From positions 18,163,014-18,227,013 of the forward strand of contig CP141144.1 in assembly GCA_035235625.1 (NCBI GenBank): a stretch of 64,000 bases of DNA. The letters are read 5' to 3'. Positions 21,999 through 32,850 of this stretch are shown in pieces. The DNA comes from Saururus chinensis. Taxonomy: Eukaryota > Streptophyta > Magnoliopsida > Piperales > Saururaceae. Each line of letters starts with the position of its first letter. The first letter of the stretch is position 1. The notes below the pieces were generated by a model, which saw nothing but the letters and a program-made list of their open reading frames with translations, ran no database searches and was not told the DNA's origin. The position numbers were made by a program, and so were the translations under genes.

Positions 21999-22496
21999 CT
22001 AGACCCGCTGATTGTTGAGGGTGGTCTCAACATACAACAAGTCCGCCCTATCCTCCTTTTCCTTGTGCATGGCGTTCACCAATTGCAAGGGATTCATGCA
22101 AGTGGTCTCACCATCAGATGAGGAATCATCGTCCTCTATTATCACATTCAGCTTCTCTCTCGTGGGACAGTCACTAGCATAGTGAGGACCTTGACAAATA
22201 AAGAAACCAATTTTTCTAACCTTTTGATCCATCTTCTTCTTGTCTTTGTCCGGTCGTCCACCATTGCTGCGTTCATTCTTGTCGAACTTCTTGTGACCAC
22301 CTTTGAAAGATCCATTCTTCTTGTCCTTCAGGCTGGAGGAGTTTGGCCTAAGCTCCACCAATCTTTCGACTGCTGTAATAGCCACTATGAGGTCTTGAAC
22401 ATTCTGCCTCCTCAACTCAGTCTGGGCCAAAGGTTGGAGTCCCGTCATGAGATTGAAGAGTTTGTCTTGTTCCATCATCTCCTTGACATCCAGCAT
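21999..22496 (-). pseudogene. Ty3 gag C-terminal part with damaged zinc knuckle
   Basis: Contains FNLMTGLQPLAQTELRRQNV and a lysine-rich linker, then FFICQGPHYASDCPTREK. The usual knuckle is CX2CX4HX4C, and here the first Cys is Phe. It is followed by an acidic stretch leading to protease. The frame ends with NNQRV and a TAG just before the protease. Confidence 0.8.
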
Positions 22497-22817
22497 CAGC
22501 TATTGAAATTGCTTGAAGTAGTCCCATGCTAATCCGGTCTGCCTCAACTTCCTTAACTACTCTCAAGCAGTCCAAGCAACATTGGTCGGAAGGAATTGAT
22601 CATTCAGCGCTTTCCTAAAAGTCTCCCAGTCATCAATTCTTGCACAACCAGCACTCTCGTCATCTTCCAATCGTGCACGCCACCACAATTTAGCATCTCT
22701 AGCAAGCTACATTGCCGCCACCGTTACTCGCTCAGTGTTGGGGGTTTGGATCAACTTGAAGTAGTTCTCCAAATCCCATAAGAAGTTTCCTACTTCTTTC
22801 ACACTCCGACCTCTAGA

Positions 22818-23204
22818 CTACTCTTTTGGTTCTGACACTTTGGTCTTATTGGGCGAAGACCGCTGGGGTTCCTCCGCGCTAGGGACGGTGTTCACCACCA
22901 CTCTCTCTAATAATGCAATATTGTCCACCAGGGCTTGGACTCGAGTTGCCCCATCATGAGCAATTTGTTGCATCCTCTCATTCACCAAAATGGCCAGACT
23001 GGTTAGCTCCCATTGAAGAGTCGCAACCTGGATGGGTTCCGAAGAAGAGATATCCACCACAGATGGATGGGCCTCAAGCACCGACACCCATTGTTCCACA
23101 GTTGACAGCCGATCGTTGATTGCCACAAGACCCTCCAAAGCAGCAATTGTTGCCTGCATCCGCTCCTCCAAGTGAGCAACCCTCTCTTGTGTTGTACCCA
23201 CCAT
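22818..23204 (-). pseudogene. Ty3 gag N-terminal coiled-coil region
   Basis: Starts MVGTTQERVAHLEERM and has heptad-like LEGLVAINDRLSTVEQWVS and LVDNIALLERVVV. Its position immediately after the candidate primer-site remnant supports the start. The middle of gag (22500-22815) is open only in pieces. Confidence 0.7.
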
Positions 23205-23227
23205 CGTCTTCCTAAGCTACCAACTGT

Positions 23228-23739
23228 CACGGGGCTTACAAACCCTCCCAGGCTGAAATGATCGACGTCCTTGTAGATGTGAGACAACAGCTTGTGGCCA
23301 CATTGTGTCACAATGTGGTATCGGCTGATTCCAATCTTTTTTTTCTTTTTGGGTGGTACCCAGAATATAGTTTCCAGGAGGGGGGGGGGGTTTATTAGTT
23401 GTTAGACTTGGGGTAAGGTTTTATGTCTGTGCCCCTGGCCTTGCAAATTTTTTTATTAAACTATAAAGAGACAATGGACCACCTAGTCTCCCACTCTTCA
23501 AGGTGTTTTTAAAATAAAAATATAAAAACAATATTGTTATTTATCTCCCCCTTTAGGAGTATTTTTAGAAGCTATTACTCTATTTTGTTATCAATAAAAA
23601 TTGGGGGAGAGGACTCCCTTTAATTAAAACTAAGAATGATACAAAATAGGCAATCTTTAAAAATGAGAATTGGTAGATATATAAACTTTGACTTGAGTTT
23701 GACACTGCTTAAAGATAGATCGTTTATGGAGACTTTCAT
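23228..23739. other. Non-coding boundary between the Ty3 element and the LINE
   Basis: Contains an inverted repeat ccacattgtg/cacaatgtgg near 23296-23316, a poly-G run at 23379-23391, and AT-rich DNA. No LTR border could be fixed. The right part is probably the 3' tail of the LINE that starts on the other side. Confidence 0.4.
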
Positions 23740-24010
23740 TTATAAAAATATGTTAATTTTCTTCCCTCCATATGTAGTAGACAATACAACTCATGAATAG
23801 CTTCAATAACACCCTAATCTCAGGAATAGAGCTACTGAGAAAGTGCATATGCTGAAGAGCTTGATGAGCTTTTTGGCAAGAGATATCCACTCTTAAAAAT
23901 ATGAAAATAGTATTCATGATCCATTGAAAATACCCACAAGTGAAGAAAATATGGTCAGCAGTTTCCAAATCAGCCTTGCATAAAACACACCTAATCCATT
24001 TTCTATGCCC
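23740..24010 (-). pseudogene. LINE reverse transcriptase C-terminal zinc-binding domain (zf-RVT)
   Basis: On the minus strand: a CVLC pair, then ETADHIFFTCGYFQWIMNTI, the CX2C ... HX4C zinc domain found after plant L1 reverse transcriptases, and VYYIWREEN. It is probably the 3' part of the LINE whose other pieces lie at 26240-26519, 31786-32850 and 37130-38900. Confidence 0.8.
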
Positions 24011-24125
24011 TTGCTAATCCCTCATTTTCAAATCCTTTTAGAATTCTAAACTTAATAGAAGCTATTACTCTTGTTATTGCTTTTCTTGGCCCTTGCTAAT
24101 CCCTCATTTTCAAATCATTTAGAAT

Positions 24126-25110
24126 TCTAAACTTAAGTTATAGCTTTGATATATTGAATGAGGTGTATCCACTTAACCTTTCATTCTTGTAAATTGAATG
24201 GCCTAATGTCATATTCAGAAAATTTTCATATATGATCAATATACATTTCATAAGTACATATGGGCAGCCACCTAAAAACTTAACACCAATCAAATTAGTA
24301 GAAATATAAAAATTCTCTGGAGAGAGGAATAATTGCATCTTCAAAAAATGAAAAAATTCACAAGCAATCTCTTTTTATGTAGTGTGAAAGTCAATTTAGA
24401 AAGTATGCAACTAACGATCTTCATCTTTCTAAGATTGTTAGTAAATTTTTATTCATTGTTAAAAGATAGAGAGAATAATTGCATCTTCAAAAAATGAAAG
24501 AATTCACAAGCAATCTCTTTTTATGTAGTGTGAAAGTCAATTTAGAAAGTATGCAACTAACGATCTTCATCCTTTTAAGATTGTTGGTGAATTTTCTTTC
24601 ATTGATCAAATATAGAGTCTATAAATTTTATTTTATTGTCTCACGACTTTATTTCCCACTTGAATTTAATAGAAGGGAGTTCTCTCCCTTCTTGTTTGAT
24701 AAAAATAATTACAGTAATATATCATTTAGATAGATATTATTTACTAACTTTTTAATTCATAAAAATGTTTCAATTTGCAAAAATAAAAACACAGTAGGTT
24801 ACTCCCTTGGAAGAATTTTTCTAGCTATGCTACCGCTTCCCATAGATTTTTTTTTATCGCAGTCATGGGGGATTACCCTTCTATTAATCTGGAACATTTG
24901 ATGGGAATACCTGTCCTTGAGGTGGAGAACTTGGACACTGTTGTCAACATGCATAATTGCCAAGGTTGACAATGAGTGGATGATGGAGGTATAAAACTGT
25001 GATATGAATTTCAAAAATTAGAGGATGAAAGAACTTTAGCTATTGAGATGTAATTAGCTGGTGCCGCTGGCCACATTACCACATGTATGAAATTGACTGA
25101 AACTAACTGA
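24126..25110. repeat. Dispersed repeat, copy 1 (others at 38936 and 41240)
   Basis: About 1 kb of non-coding DNA beginning ttgatatattgaatg and ending near agctggtgccgctggcc. It shares long stretches with 38936-39728 (for example tttcatatatgatcaatat and ggagaacttggacactgttg) and a shorter part with 41240-41560. An internal 146 bp tandem duplication (about 24327-24472 and 24473-24618) is present in this copy only. Its nature, an unknown transposon or a segmental duplicate, is unresolved. Confidence 0.85.
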
Positions 25111-25199
25111 GTGAAAACTTTGATTATTGGTTTTGAAATTTATAGCTAAAGAAATTGGTACTATATGATGTGCATACATGTTCTATAAATTATTATTTG

Positions 25200-25770
25200 C
25201 TCTTTTTATTTTGAACATTTCTAAATATTTTTTCCCCTCATACACTTTAGGGATGTATTTTATTTATTGCAAATAAGTGTAAATTTTGTCACAAATGGTT
25301 GGGTGTATTTTTTCTTTTTTCCATTTGCGACAAAAAATTTGGTTGCAAATAATGTGGTAATGTATTTATGATGATTTTAATTTGTTGCGAATGCTTAACT
25401 TTGTAATGTATAAAGTCAAGTACAATTTGTTGCAATTACCTTAAAATCATTTGTGACAAATTTAGTTTGTCACTAATACTTATAAGTAATAGTCTCTGGT
25501 TAATCTTTTACAATGAATTTATTTATTTTTTAAGTTTTTTACTCCTAAATTAAATATGTTCGATGACATAATTTGTATCTTTATGCAACAAATAAATCTG
25601 TCACAAAAGTGTATACTATTTGCAACAAACTGAAACCGGTTGCAGTGACTTTTTGTGACACCTTACAACAAATGTGCATGAATTTTTTTGTTGCAAAAAT
25701 ATTTTTGTGACAAATTATGAACCTTATGTGACAAACATGTTTATCATAAATACCTCTTTTTGTTGTAGTG
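25200..25770. mobile_element. 3' end of a third CACTA-type family
   Basis: It ends at 25770 with CTTTTTGTTGTAGTG, an intact CACTA terminus on the minus strand. Upstream are repeated ttgtgacaaa, tttgttgcaa and gcaacaaat motifs in both orientations, the subterminal repeats. The other end was not found, so it is truncated or hidden. The LINE and the hAT MITE abut it on the right. Confidence 0.7.
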
Positions 25771-25797
25771 TTCAGAGCTCATATTATTGGGTTGACT

Positions 25798-26231
25798 TAG
25801 GGCTGCATCTCGGTTCGGTTCCTGCAGGAACCGAACCAAACCGAATTCAAGAACCAAAATTCAGGAAACGAACCAAACTGAAATTTAAAACCGAAATATA
25901 AAAATTGAACCGAACCAAAATTGAATATTTGAATTAAATTACTTTAATAAATCAAAATTAAGTAGATATAATATAAAATTATACATTTTTATATAAAAAA
26001 ATTAAATTTTTTCCTTAAAACCAAACTGAACCAAAATTATTTTAATTAAATTGATTTGGTTTCGGTTCAGTTCCGATTTCGATTTTTTTTCTTGAAACCG
26101 AACCGAAATTCATTCAGTTTTTTTATAAGAACCGAACCAAAACCTAATCAGGAACTAAACCAAACCGAACCACTAATTTCGGTTCGATTTCACCTAGTTT
26201 GGTTCGGTTCCAATTTTCTGGTGCAGCCCTA
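25798..26231. mobile_element. hAT-type MITE, 434 bp
   Basis: Ends are TAGGGCTGCA and TGCAGCCCTA, perfect 10 bp terminal inverted repeats. The flanks carry a perfect 8 bp duplication, ggttgact (25790-25797 and 26232-26239), diagnostic of hAT transposition. The body is rich in ggttcggtt and its complement aaccgaacc, so much of it can fold back. It inserted in LINE-derived DNA. Confidence 0.95.
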
Positions 26232-26239
26232 GGTTGACT

Positions 26240-26519
26240 CCATCTCCACCAACCACCAATCATATAATATGATATAGTGGCTAGAGTAGTGACTCCCCAT
26301 CTAGATAGTGTAAAGTTACCTAGCCAGGGGTCCAAACAAAAAGAGTGCTTTTGCCATCATTTATCTTATAAGAGATAAAATTTTGCATGGTAATCCTCAT
26401 AGAAAGAATATATTTATAGGAATAAGAAGCAAATAAGGGAATGTCACAATCCCATATAGAAGAATTATAAATATAATATCCATGAACCCATTTAATCCAT
26501 AAGGAATTTTTCATGGTCA
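26240..26519 (-). pseudogene. LINE segment downstream of the reverse transcriptase
   Basis: Minus strand: LTMKNSLWIKWVHGYYI, SSIWDCDIPLFASYS, NDGKSTLF and DPWLGN, a conserved plant L1 stretch between the reverse transcriptase and the zinc domain. Its right end at 26519-26524 continues directly, in frame, with the sequence at 31781 once the intervening solo LTR and one agatc are removed. Confidence 0.85.
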
Positions 26520-26524
26520 AGATC

Positions 26525-29500
26525 TATAACACCACTCATATTTTTTTAAAATAAAGAAGATAATTTTTGAAAATGTAATGAAATTTAATTACAATTGTCA
26601 AAGATCACTGTGTATCAAAAAAGTAATCACAACATACTTTGTATTATACAAAGATTTTCAAAATTGGGCACAACATGCCTTTATACATCAATCAGTACAA
26701 AATTTACATAAAATACAAAAAAAAGTACAAAAACCTATAATTAAGAAAGTTCTTCATCTACTCCTTCAGATTCAAGTCACACACCTGTAGAATCTGAGGG
26801 TGGGTGAGTAAATTCATACTCAGTAGGTTAAGTTAAGTAATAAAAATATGCTCATGCACATAAAATATTGTGTCATCTTTTTTTTAAAATTATTCAAAAA
26901 ACGATAAAAGTCTGAAAACACAGTCACAGAATATCATGATACCAGACGACTTACACCAGTGCTCATGGGGCAACAGGAGACGGAAGAAAAGGGAATCTCC
27001 CATGATATCCCAATCTTGTGTGCGCCAAATGTCAAATTCGACAGTATCCAGAATCATCATAATAATCCTTAGTTTCGAGAAACCAAGAACTATCCAGATG
27101 GTACAATTACCCAAAACTCAGAGAATTTTTTGAAAAGATGAGAAGTTTTTAAAGATAGAGTTTCTGTCACAAGCCAAATTTTTAAAAGCATTTTTGAATA
27201 GCACAAAAGGTAAGTAGCGAGAACTTTTTTCTTTAAATACAAAACAAACTCTTCGATTAAATATCTAGGTCATGATAACTACGGTTCACAAATATGAATA
27301 ACAAATCATATGATATTATTTAACATCTGAAAATTCATAAAGACCAGCTCATCCATCTAAGTACAAGTCTGTAACCCGTATGAAAATAAATAACAAGTTG
27401 ACTCTTACACATAAGGTACACTTACTTACCAGAGTTGCAGAAAAGCAAAAACCTCTTGTGCTTGCCTGCCTTGGCCTCACTTGTCGTCGCCAGGAGAATT
27501 TGCAACAAAGCAAACCAAACAACAACCACACCACAATGGAGCATCTCCACCTATAGGAAAAGAGCTTCCAAACGACAAAAAATTTTATTAATAATTTTTG
27601 GATTGGGCCAACATCACCTGATATTAGTTGCTTATATACTCATCAGACAACATCTCCAATCTTTCCAACAAGATCGGATCCAGACATAGTTCTGCCTTGA
27701 AACTATTCTATCCCACAAAGCATAGCATCACACATGCAATACTTAGGTATTTTTAACCAACCTACATTTTAGTAAGTTCTTTAATCGTTCCACTTGTCTA
27801 ATTAACAACCAATATCAAACAATGTTATTAATTATCTCATATCCCTTGTTCGATAATTAAAATTATCAAATCTATAACTCAGAGATAACTCGGCCCTCGA
27901 GAAATCTCTAGACAAAGGACTCCAACCTTGGAAGAGATTGCTTAACAGCAGCTTGATCCAAATCTCTAGGGCTCTCAATAGCCTACCACGAATCTAGAGA
28001 AGAGGATCTCAACTGTCCTCATGGACACAGATTGGTGAGAAGTACAAGCCTTCCATGATGCTCATACAACTCTGCTTTTTGTACGTACTAGATAGTCCTG
28101 GGAAGACCTACGCGAGACCCTTGGTAAAGACCCTCTGGTCAATACCCAAAATATCGTGGTGATGAAGAAGTATATTGCAATCTCCACCATCCCAACTCTG
28201 GGAGAAAATGTCTTATAAGACATTACTAATGTATCCCTAGAAGCCTCAGGTCCTTATGACCATTGACTCCCCCAAACATTTGAAACTTAGACTACATTAT
28301 TTCCATCCAGTCAAGTATCCACTCAACCATTTGGGTCCTCTTCACCTTGTGAATCAGCCCACTAAATAGCTCATCCGTTGAGTTATGACTCGAAGAACAT
28401 CCCAAAATCACCCTAGGTTCATTAAACAAGGTAAGATTCTATGTCAGGGCCCCGTTCACTCCATGAACTAGTCCCAACCCTAAAGAGGGTATTTTAGTCA
28501 TTATCTTGATTAGATGTTCTCCCCTCAATCCAACGACAACCAAAATCTCTTGATTAGTCTTTATTAACCTCGAGTTACTGATATAAATCAATGCATCGAT
28601 AATAATGTAAGCATTAGAATAAATAACATACATACTATGCAATCACACAAGTGCATAGATAATAAAAAGGAGGCCAATTGCACCCATTTGCATGGCCAGG
28701 GCTCAGCAAATTCAAGCCCAAGAGTGAAAACAACTCTAACACTTCCTGCAAGTTACAAATATAATACTCTAGTGGATTGATGTACTCGGTTTCAGACACA
28801 TGTAATACATTGTCCTAAACCTTAAGAATTAAGGTTCTTCCCCTTATTTCCCGTGACACTGTGACCTGACAAGGTCTTCGTGTCACACACTGCTCACACC
28901 CCTTTTGAAGTCATTTAACGTCATTCTAGGGCACCCTAATGCTCGGTTGCCAGGTTATCCGTTTCAACAGAAATAAAAAACACTACCCCCTAAGGGCATT
29001 AGGGTAATTTTACTACTTAGGGCATGCTACCCTCCCTTAGTTCATTTGGTCATCTCACAACCCCTCTATTTATTTTAAGTCCTTAGCCTTTCAAAAGGCT
29101 CCACTTTCCAATTGACTCACACTTCCATTCACATGAATGTTAGTTGTTCACTCAAAGGGTATTTTTGTCATTTGGTTTAAAGCTCTATTAACATCTGACA
29201 GATCCAAAATTGAACTCAAGCATACTACGTGACTTCATGGACTCAGTGTAATTTTCCTGGCATACGACCGGGTCATGAACCCCTTGAACCGACCTAGGGT
29301 TTGACTAACGGTTTATTATAAACCCTGAGGGTAAAAGGGTTAATCAACCACCCACTGGGATTTTTCTTCACTCAGTGGTTTGTCATATAATTAAGTTACA
29401 CATTAAAGTCTCACTGAGAATTTTATCAATTTTTATATTAACTCATAGGCCCATGAACTGTAGCCCCGAAGTCGGGTAAGTGGTTTTCACATGATAATTT

Positions 29501-31780
29501 AACTATAAGGGGTAAAAGGGTTATTTTATAGTCCCTGAGATTTTTTCCAGGCCTGAAACTCAATCAGGATACTCCCACACTTCGTAGGGTCTTTTAGTAT
29601 TTTTATAGAATATTTTTGACCTTTTCCCCCCTAAACCGGACCCAGTTCGATCCCCCCTTTTCTCTTTTCTTTTTTTTAAACCGACCCAAACCGGGTTAGT
29701 TTGGGTCGATGACCCGCAACGCAGGTCATCTTCCCCGCGTCTGGCCAGAGGCATATTTGCCTCTAGTGGCACTGCCGCTTGCCACCATGGCCGGGCAGCA
29801 GGCTGGGGTCCATCAAATCACCGCCAGGCGGCAATCACAATGGGCCTGGCCCTTGCCGCTGCCCGGTGGCCGACAAGGGCCAAAGTCGCCCTTTTTAAAA
29901 AAAAAAACCGCACTATTCGGCACAATGGCCAGCCGGGCAACGTCCTAGAACTGACCTGATCACCGGGATCTGGTGATTTCGGAGGCCTAGGCTCGCCGCC
30001 CATCCCCAGCCGTCTCCACCTTGCCAAGAGCCAGAATCTTTGTCCTCTTTTTTTTTTTACTGTGCGGCAGCGGCAGAAGCTGCTGCCGCCGCCGCGGCCA
30101 AGGCTAGGACCGACACACCCCTCCAGACAATGGGTCCAACCACCAGTGATTGGCCGGTGGCCAGCCGGTGATCGGTCCACAGTCAAAAAATAAACAACAC
30201 TTAAATTAAATTATGTAAACAGTGATTGCAGATATTACTATTCACATAATTTACAAAACGATTTATATTACATTCATGAAATAACTCTAATTTTGACTAA
30301 AATTCCTACCTCAAAGGCCGAGTTGTTGTCGATCCACTGTCGCCAACGCTTCGCCAAAAAATTTCCTCCTTTCCTTCCCTGTCCAAAAAAACCCCTCAAA
30401 AGGCCCTAATTAATTCTTTTTATAGGCATGGGATTAGGGCTCCTAATCCTATGAGAAATTAGGCCAAAATCTCTTCAATTCAGCAACCAAATTGGGCCCC
30501 AAAAACACAATTTCAGAACAGTAAATAATTGAGCCTACAAAACAACTTAAACGGCCCACACGTTTAAATCAGGTAAATAGGCCCTATACGATATGTTCAA
30601 CTTTGAATAGTCGTATCTCCCTCATCCGGATTCCGATTTCCTCATTCTTAGTGGTGTTTCGAAGCTCTTTCTATTTTTTTCTATCCATATATGATTCAAC
30701 CACCACTTCCAACTGATGATCAAGTTATTCCCATGAGAATATCAAGGGGTCCAATACCCTAATTTCCTGTGGTTCACTTCGGGAATTTAGAAAATTCCCG
30801 TACGTTATAGTTTCTTTTTGAAAAAACCATTAGCAAAACTTTGGCGCATCAAAATCTTGGCATACGATTAGAATTTAAAGCCACCTACCTATAACACGTG
30901 CAGAATATACAGAAATCCCCTCGTAGAATAAAGAGAGTCCCTCTGTAAGATATTAGCCTTCAAGTGGGAATTTTAGCAAAATAACGATCTCAATGCGTAG
31001 AACACATGTGATTTAGTGGCTTTGAAATTGAGCGAAATGGATCTAAAACGGTCCAGAAATAGTAAAAAGAAGAAAAAGGGAGGATTAGGGAAGGGGCACA
31101 TTTTTTTTTGGGTTTTAGAGAGGTCACTTTGAGAAAATAACTATTATGGTGCGTAGAGCACCCTTGATTTAGTAGGAATCGGGTCTTGGATCACATAATT
31201 CGGACTTAAAACAGGCCAGAAGCAAAGAAAACAGTGAAGAGGGTAAGAAATAGACTTGGGTAAAAAAAACTGGCCGGAGAGGAATTTATAGGCGGAGGAG
31301 TAGGCAATGCGCTGCCAGCGTTTCGACGGCACCGCTGAAATTGTTAGTGTGCGCATGACGAACGCATGTTAGTAACAAAATGTGCTCTTGTCACGTTCGT
31401 CACATTCGCCGACGAAATGCTAAGTTGTGTGCTGCGCCGAGCTGAGCCGGAAATTTATTTATTTATTTATTTAAAAAAAAACTTCAAATAAACATAACTT
31501 CCTATCCCGAACTCAGTTTTACGCGTTCTTAGTATCGTTAAGCTCATATTAATGAGCCCTATAAGACTAGACCACTTATGAACTAGTTTACTTGTATTTT
31601 AAAGGTGGGTCCCATCAGTTTTTAGAGCACACTTATCGAGGTTGTAAATTTTGTTCCCGACCTCCAATTTACATATTTTTTGACTTATTACACCCATCTC
31701 AACGAGCTCTAACCAGACTTAGGAAATTCTTAAATAATAAATTTTATAAAAAAGTAGGTTAAAAAATTAGGGTCATTACA
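26525..31780 (-). mobile_element. Solo LTR inserted in the LINE, itself split by another solo LTR
   Basis: On the minus strand it begins TGTAATGACCCTAA at 31780 and ends at 26525 (plus strand tataacacc, expected tgtaacacc, one G-to-A change). The flanking 5 bp are agatc on both sides (26520-26524 and 31781-31785). Without the inner 27165-30809 element it is about 1.6 kb. There is no internal retroelement region. The interrupted LINE frame reads through when it is removed, which confirms the borders. Confidence 0.9.
27165..30809 (-). mobile_element. Solo LTR A, 3645 bp, nested in another solo LTR
   Basis: Plus strand starts tgtcacaagcc and ends tacgttata (expected ttaca, one C-to-T). Perfect 5 bp duplication gtttc (27160-27164 and 30810-30814). 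It is the same family and orientation as solo LTR B (33011-36039); they share long blocks such as ggttcacaaatatgaata, cttataagacattactaat and the end gggaatttagaaaattccc. It retains about 600 bp (near 29270-29970) that copy B lacks. Short frames inside are not genes. Confidence 0.94.
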
Positions 31781-31785
31781 AGATC

Positions 31786-32190
31786 CGCCATAATAATTTA
31801 GCCAAACTAGTATAACTTTAATCTTTAACTGATCTAATTCCCAACCCCCCTTCTTTTTTTTGGAAGTCAAACTTTTCTTCCAGCTGATAGAATGGAAGCA
31901 ACGACCCTCATCAGAGTTACTCCAAAGAAATTTAGCTATAAGAGATTTCAATTTCTTGATAATGCTAGAGAGCATAAAATGAATGGACCAATAAATATGC
32001 ATACTGGCAAGGATAGATTTTAAGAGAGCTAACCGACCTACATAAGAAAGGAGGTGCTACTTCTAAGCAACCATAGCTGGATGAAATTTGTCCAGGATAC
32101 CAAAATGCATAGAAGTCTACAAACAAGTAGAGAAAAGAGGTAATCCCAAATATCTAATCAACAAAGTCCCCTCAACGACTTCAAAAATCT
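31786..32190 (-). pseudogene. LINE reverse transcriptase C-terminal part
   Basis: Minus strand, with frame changes: KWHLLSYVGRLALLKSILAS, MHIYWSIHFMLSSIIKKL, AKFLWSNSDEGRCFHSISWK and LAKLLWRI at the LTR junction. This is the region after the catalytic core in plant L1 elements. The catalytic FADD core is missing: a deletion lies between this piece and 32440. Confidence 0.85.
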
Positions 32191-32439
32191 ACCCTTCAGA
32201 AAAGCAACATGGTTCTCACTGATGATGTGGGGGAGAATATTAGCAAATCCATTAGCCATGCTTTTAGTAAAGATTTTATACATAAAGTTGCAAAAACAAA
32301 TCAACCTAAATTTGTCAAAAGAAGCAACACCATTTATTTAGGGATATGGGTAAGGAAAGTACTATTTAATGCTCGAAGCATTTTACCTAAAGAAAAAAAG
32401 AACAATACCACCTGACATTTTTTTTACCATTAATATCCC

Positions 32440-32850
32440 AATAAGTGACAAAGAACTCTTTTAAAAACCATCAAGACCAAGACCTTTACTAGAATGAGAG
32501 GATAAAACTGTCTGATAAATGTCTTCTTGACTGAGGCATTTCTTAATTAAAGAGGTAGCAATAGGAGATGATGGAGTGAAAAGCTCTTGAAGATAATTAG
32601 ATGCCTCTTTACCAATGGCTTCAAAAGAGTCTAAAGAGTTACCATGAGCATCTTTCACCACATGAATGGAATTCCTGAAACTATTGTGAGAGGCAACAAA
32701 ATGAAATAACTTTGTATACTGATCCCCTTCCCAAAGACATTTAACACTAGATTTTTGTCAAAAGAAGGATTCTTCTCTAACAATTTCATAATTATACACG
32801 GCTAAGGATTTTGCCTCTTTAAGAATTAAGACATCATTAAAAGGTGTAAG
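32440..32850 (-). pseudogene. LINE linker and start of reverse transcriptase
   Basis: Minus strand: LKEAKSLAVYNYEIVREES, VKCLWEGDQYTKLFHFVASH, KEASNYLQELFTPSSP and GLGLDGF, the counterpart of the usual K-x-P-G-P-D-G-F. One or more stops interrupt it. It ends at 32850 where an LTR-like insertion begins. Confidence 0.85.

Larger units (their letters stand above)
17968..23227 (-). mobile_element. Decayed Ty3/gypsy retrotransposon
   Basis: Reading right to left the order is gag, protease, reverse transcriptase, RNase H, integrase, which is the Ty3 order. A possible LTR end (minus strand ...ccccgtgaca) is at 23226, followed by a shortened primer-site remnant (tggta ... gcttagg) before the gag start at 23204. 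No 3' LTR is visible after the integrase C-terminus; the left end runs into CACTA subterminal repeats near 17825. The coding region is broken by stops, a 41 bp duplication and an 859 bp solo LTR. Integrase carries a GPF motif, as in chromoviruses. Confidence 0.85.

Noticed and set aside
23312..23325. Plus-strand tggtatcggct resembling a primer binding site
   Set aside because: The Ty3 element here is on the minus strand, and no LTR end precedes this motif on the plus strand.
17850..23391. Poly-G runs at about 17851-17864 and 23379-23391 as LTR-border marks of the Ty3 element
   Set aside because: Flanking bases do not match between the two sites, so they are independent simple runs.
29560..30186. 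ORFs of 70-122 codons on both strands
   Set aside because: Lie inside solo LTR A in GC-rich LTR DNA; overlapping frames with no recognised motif.
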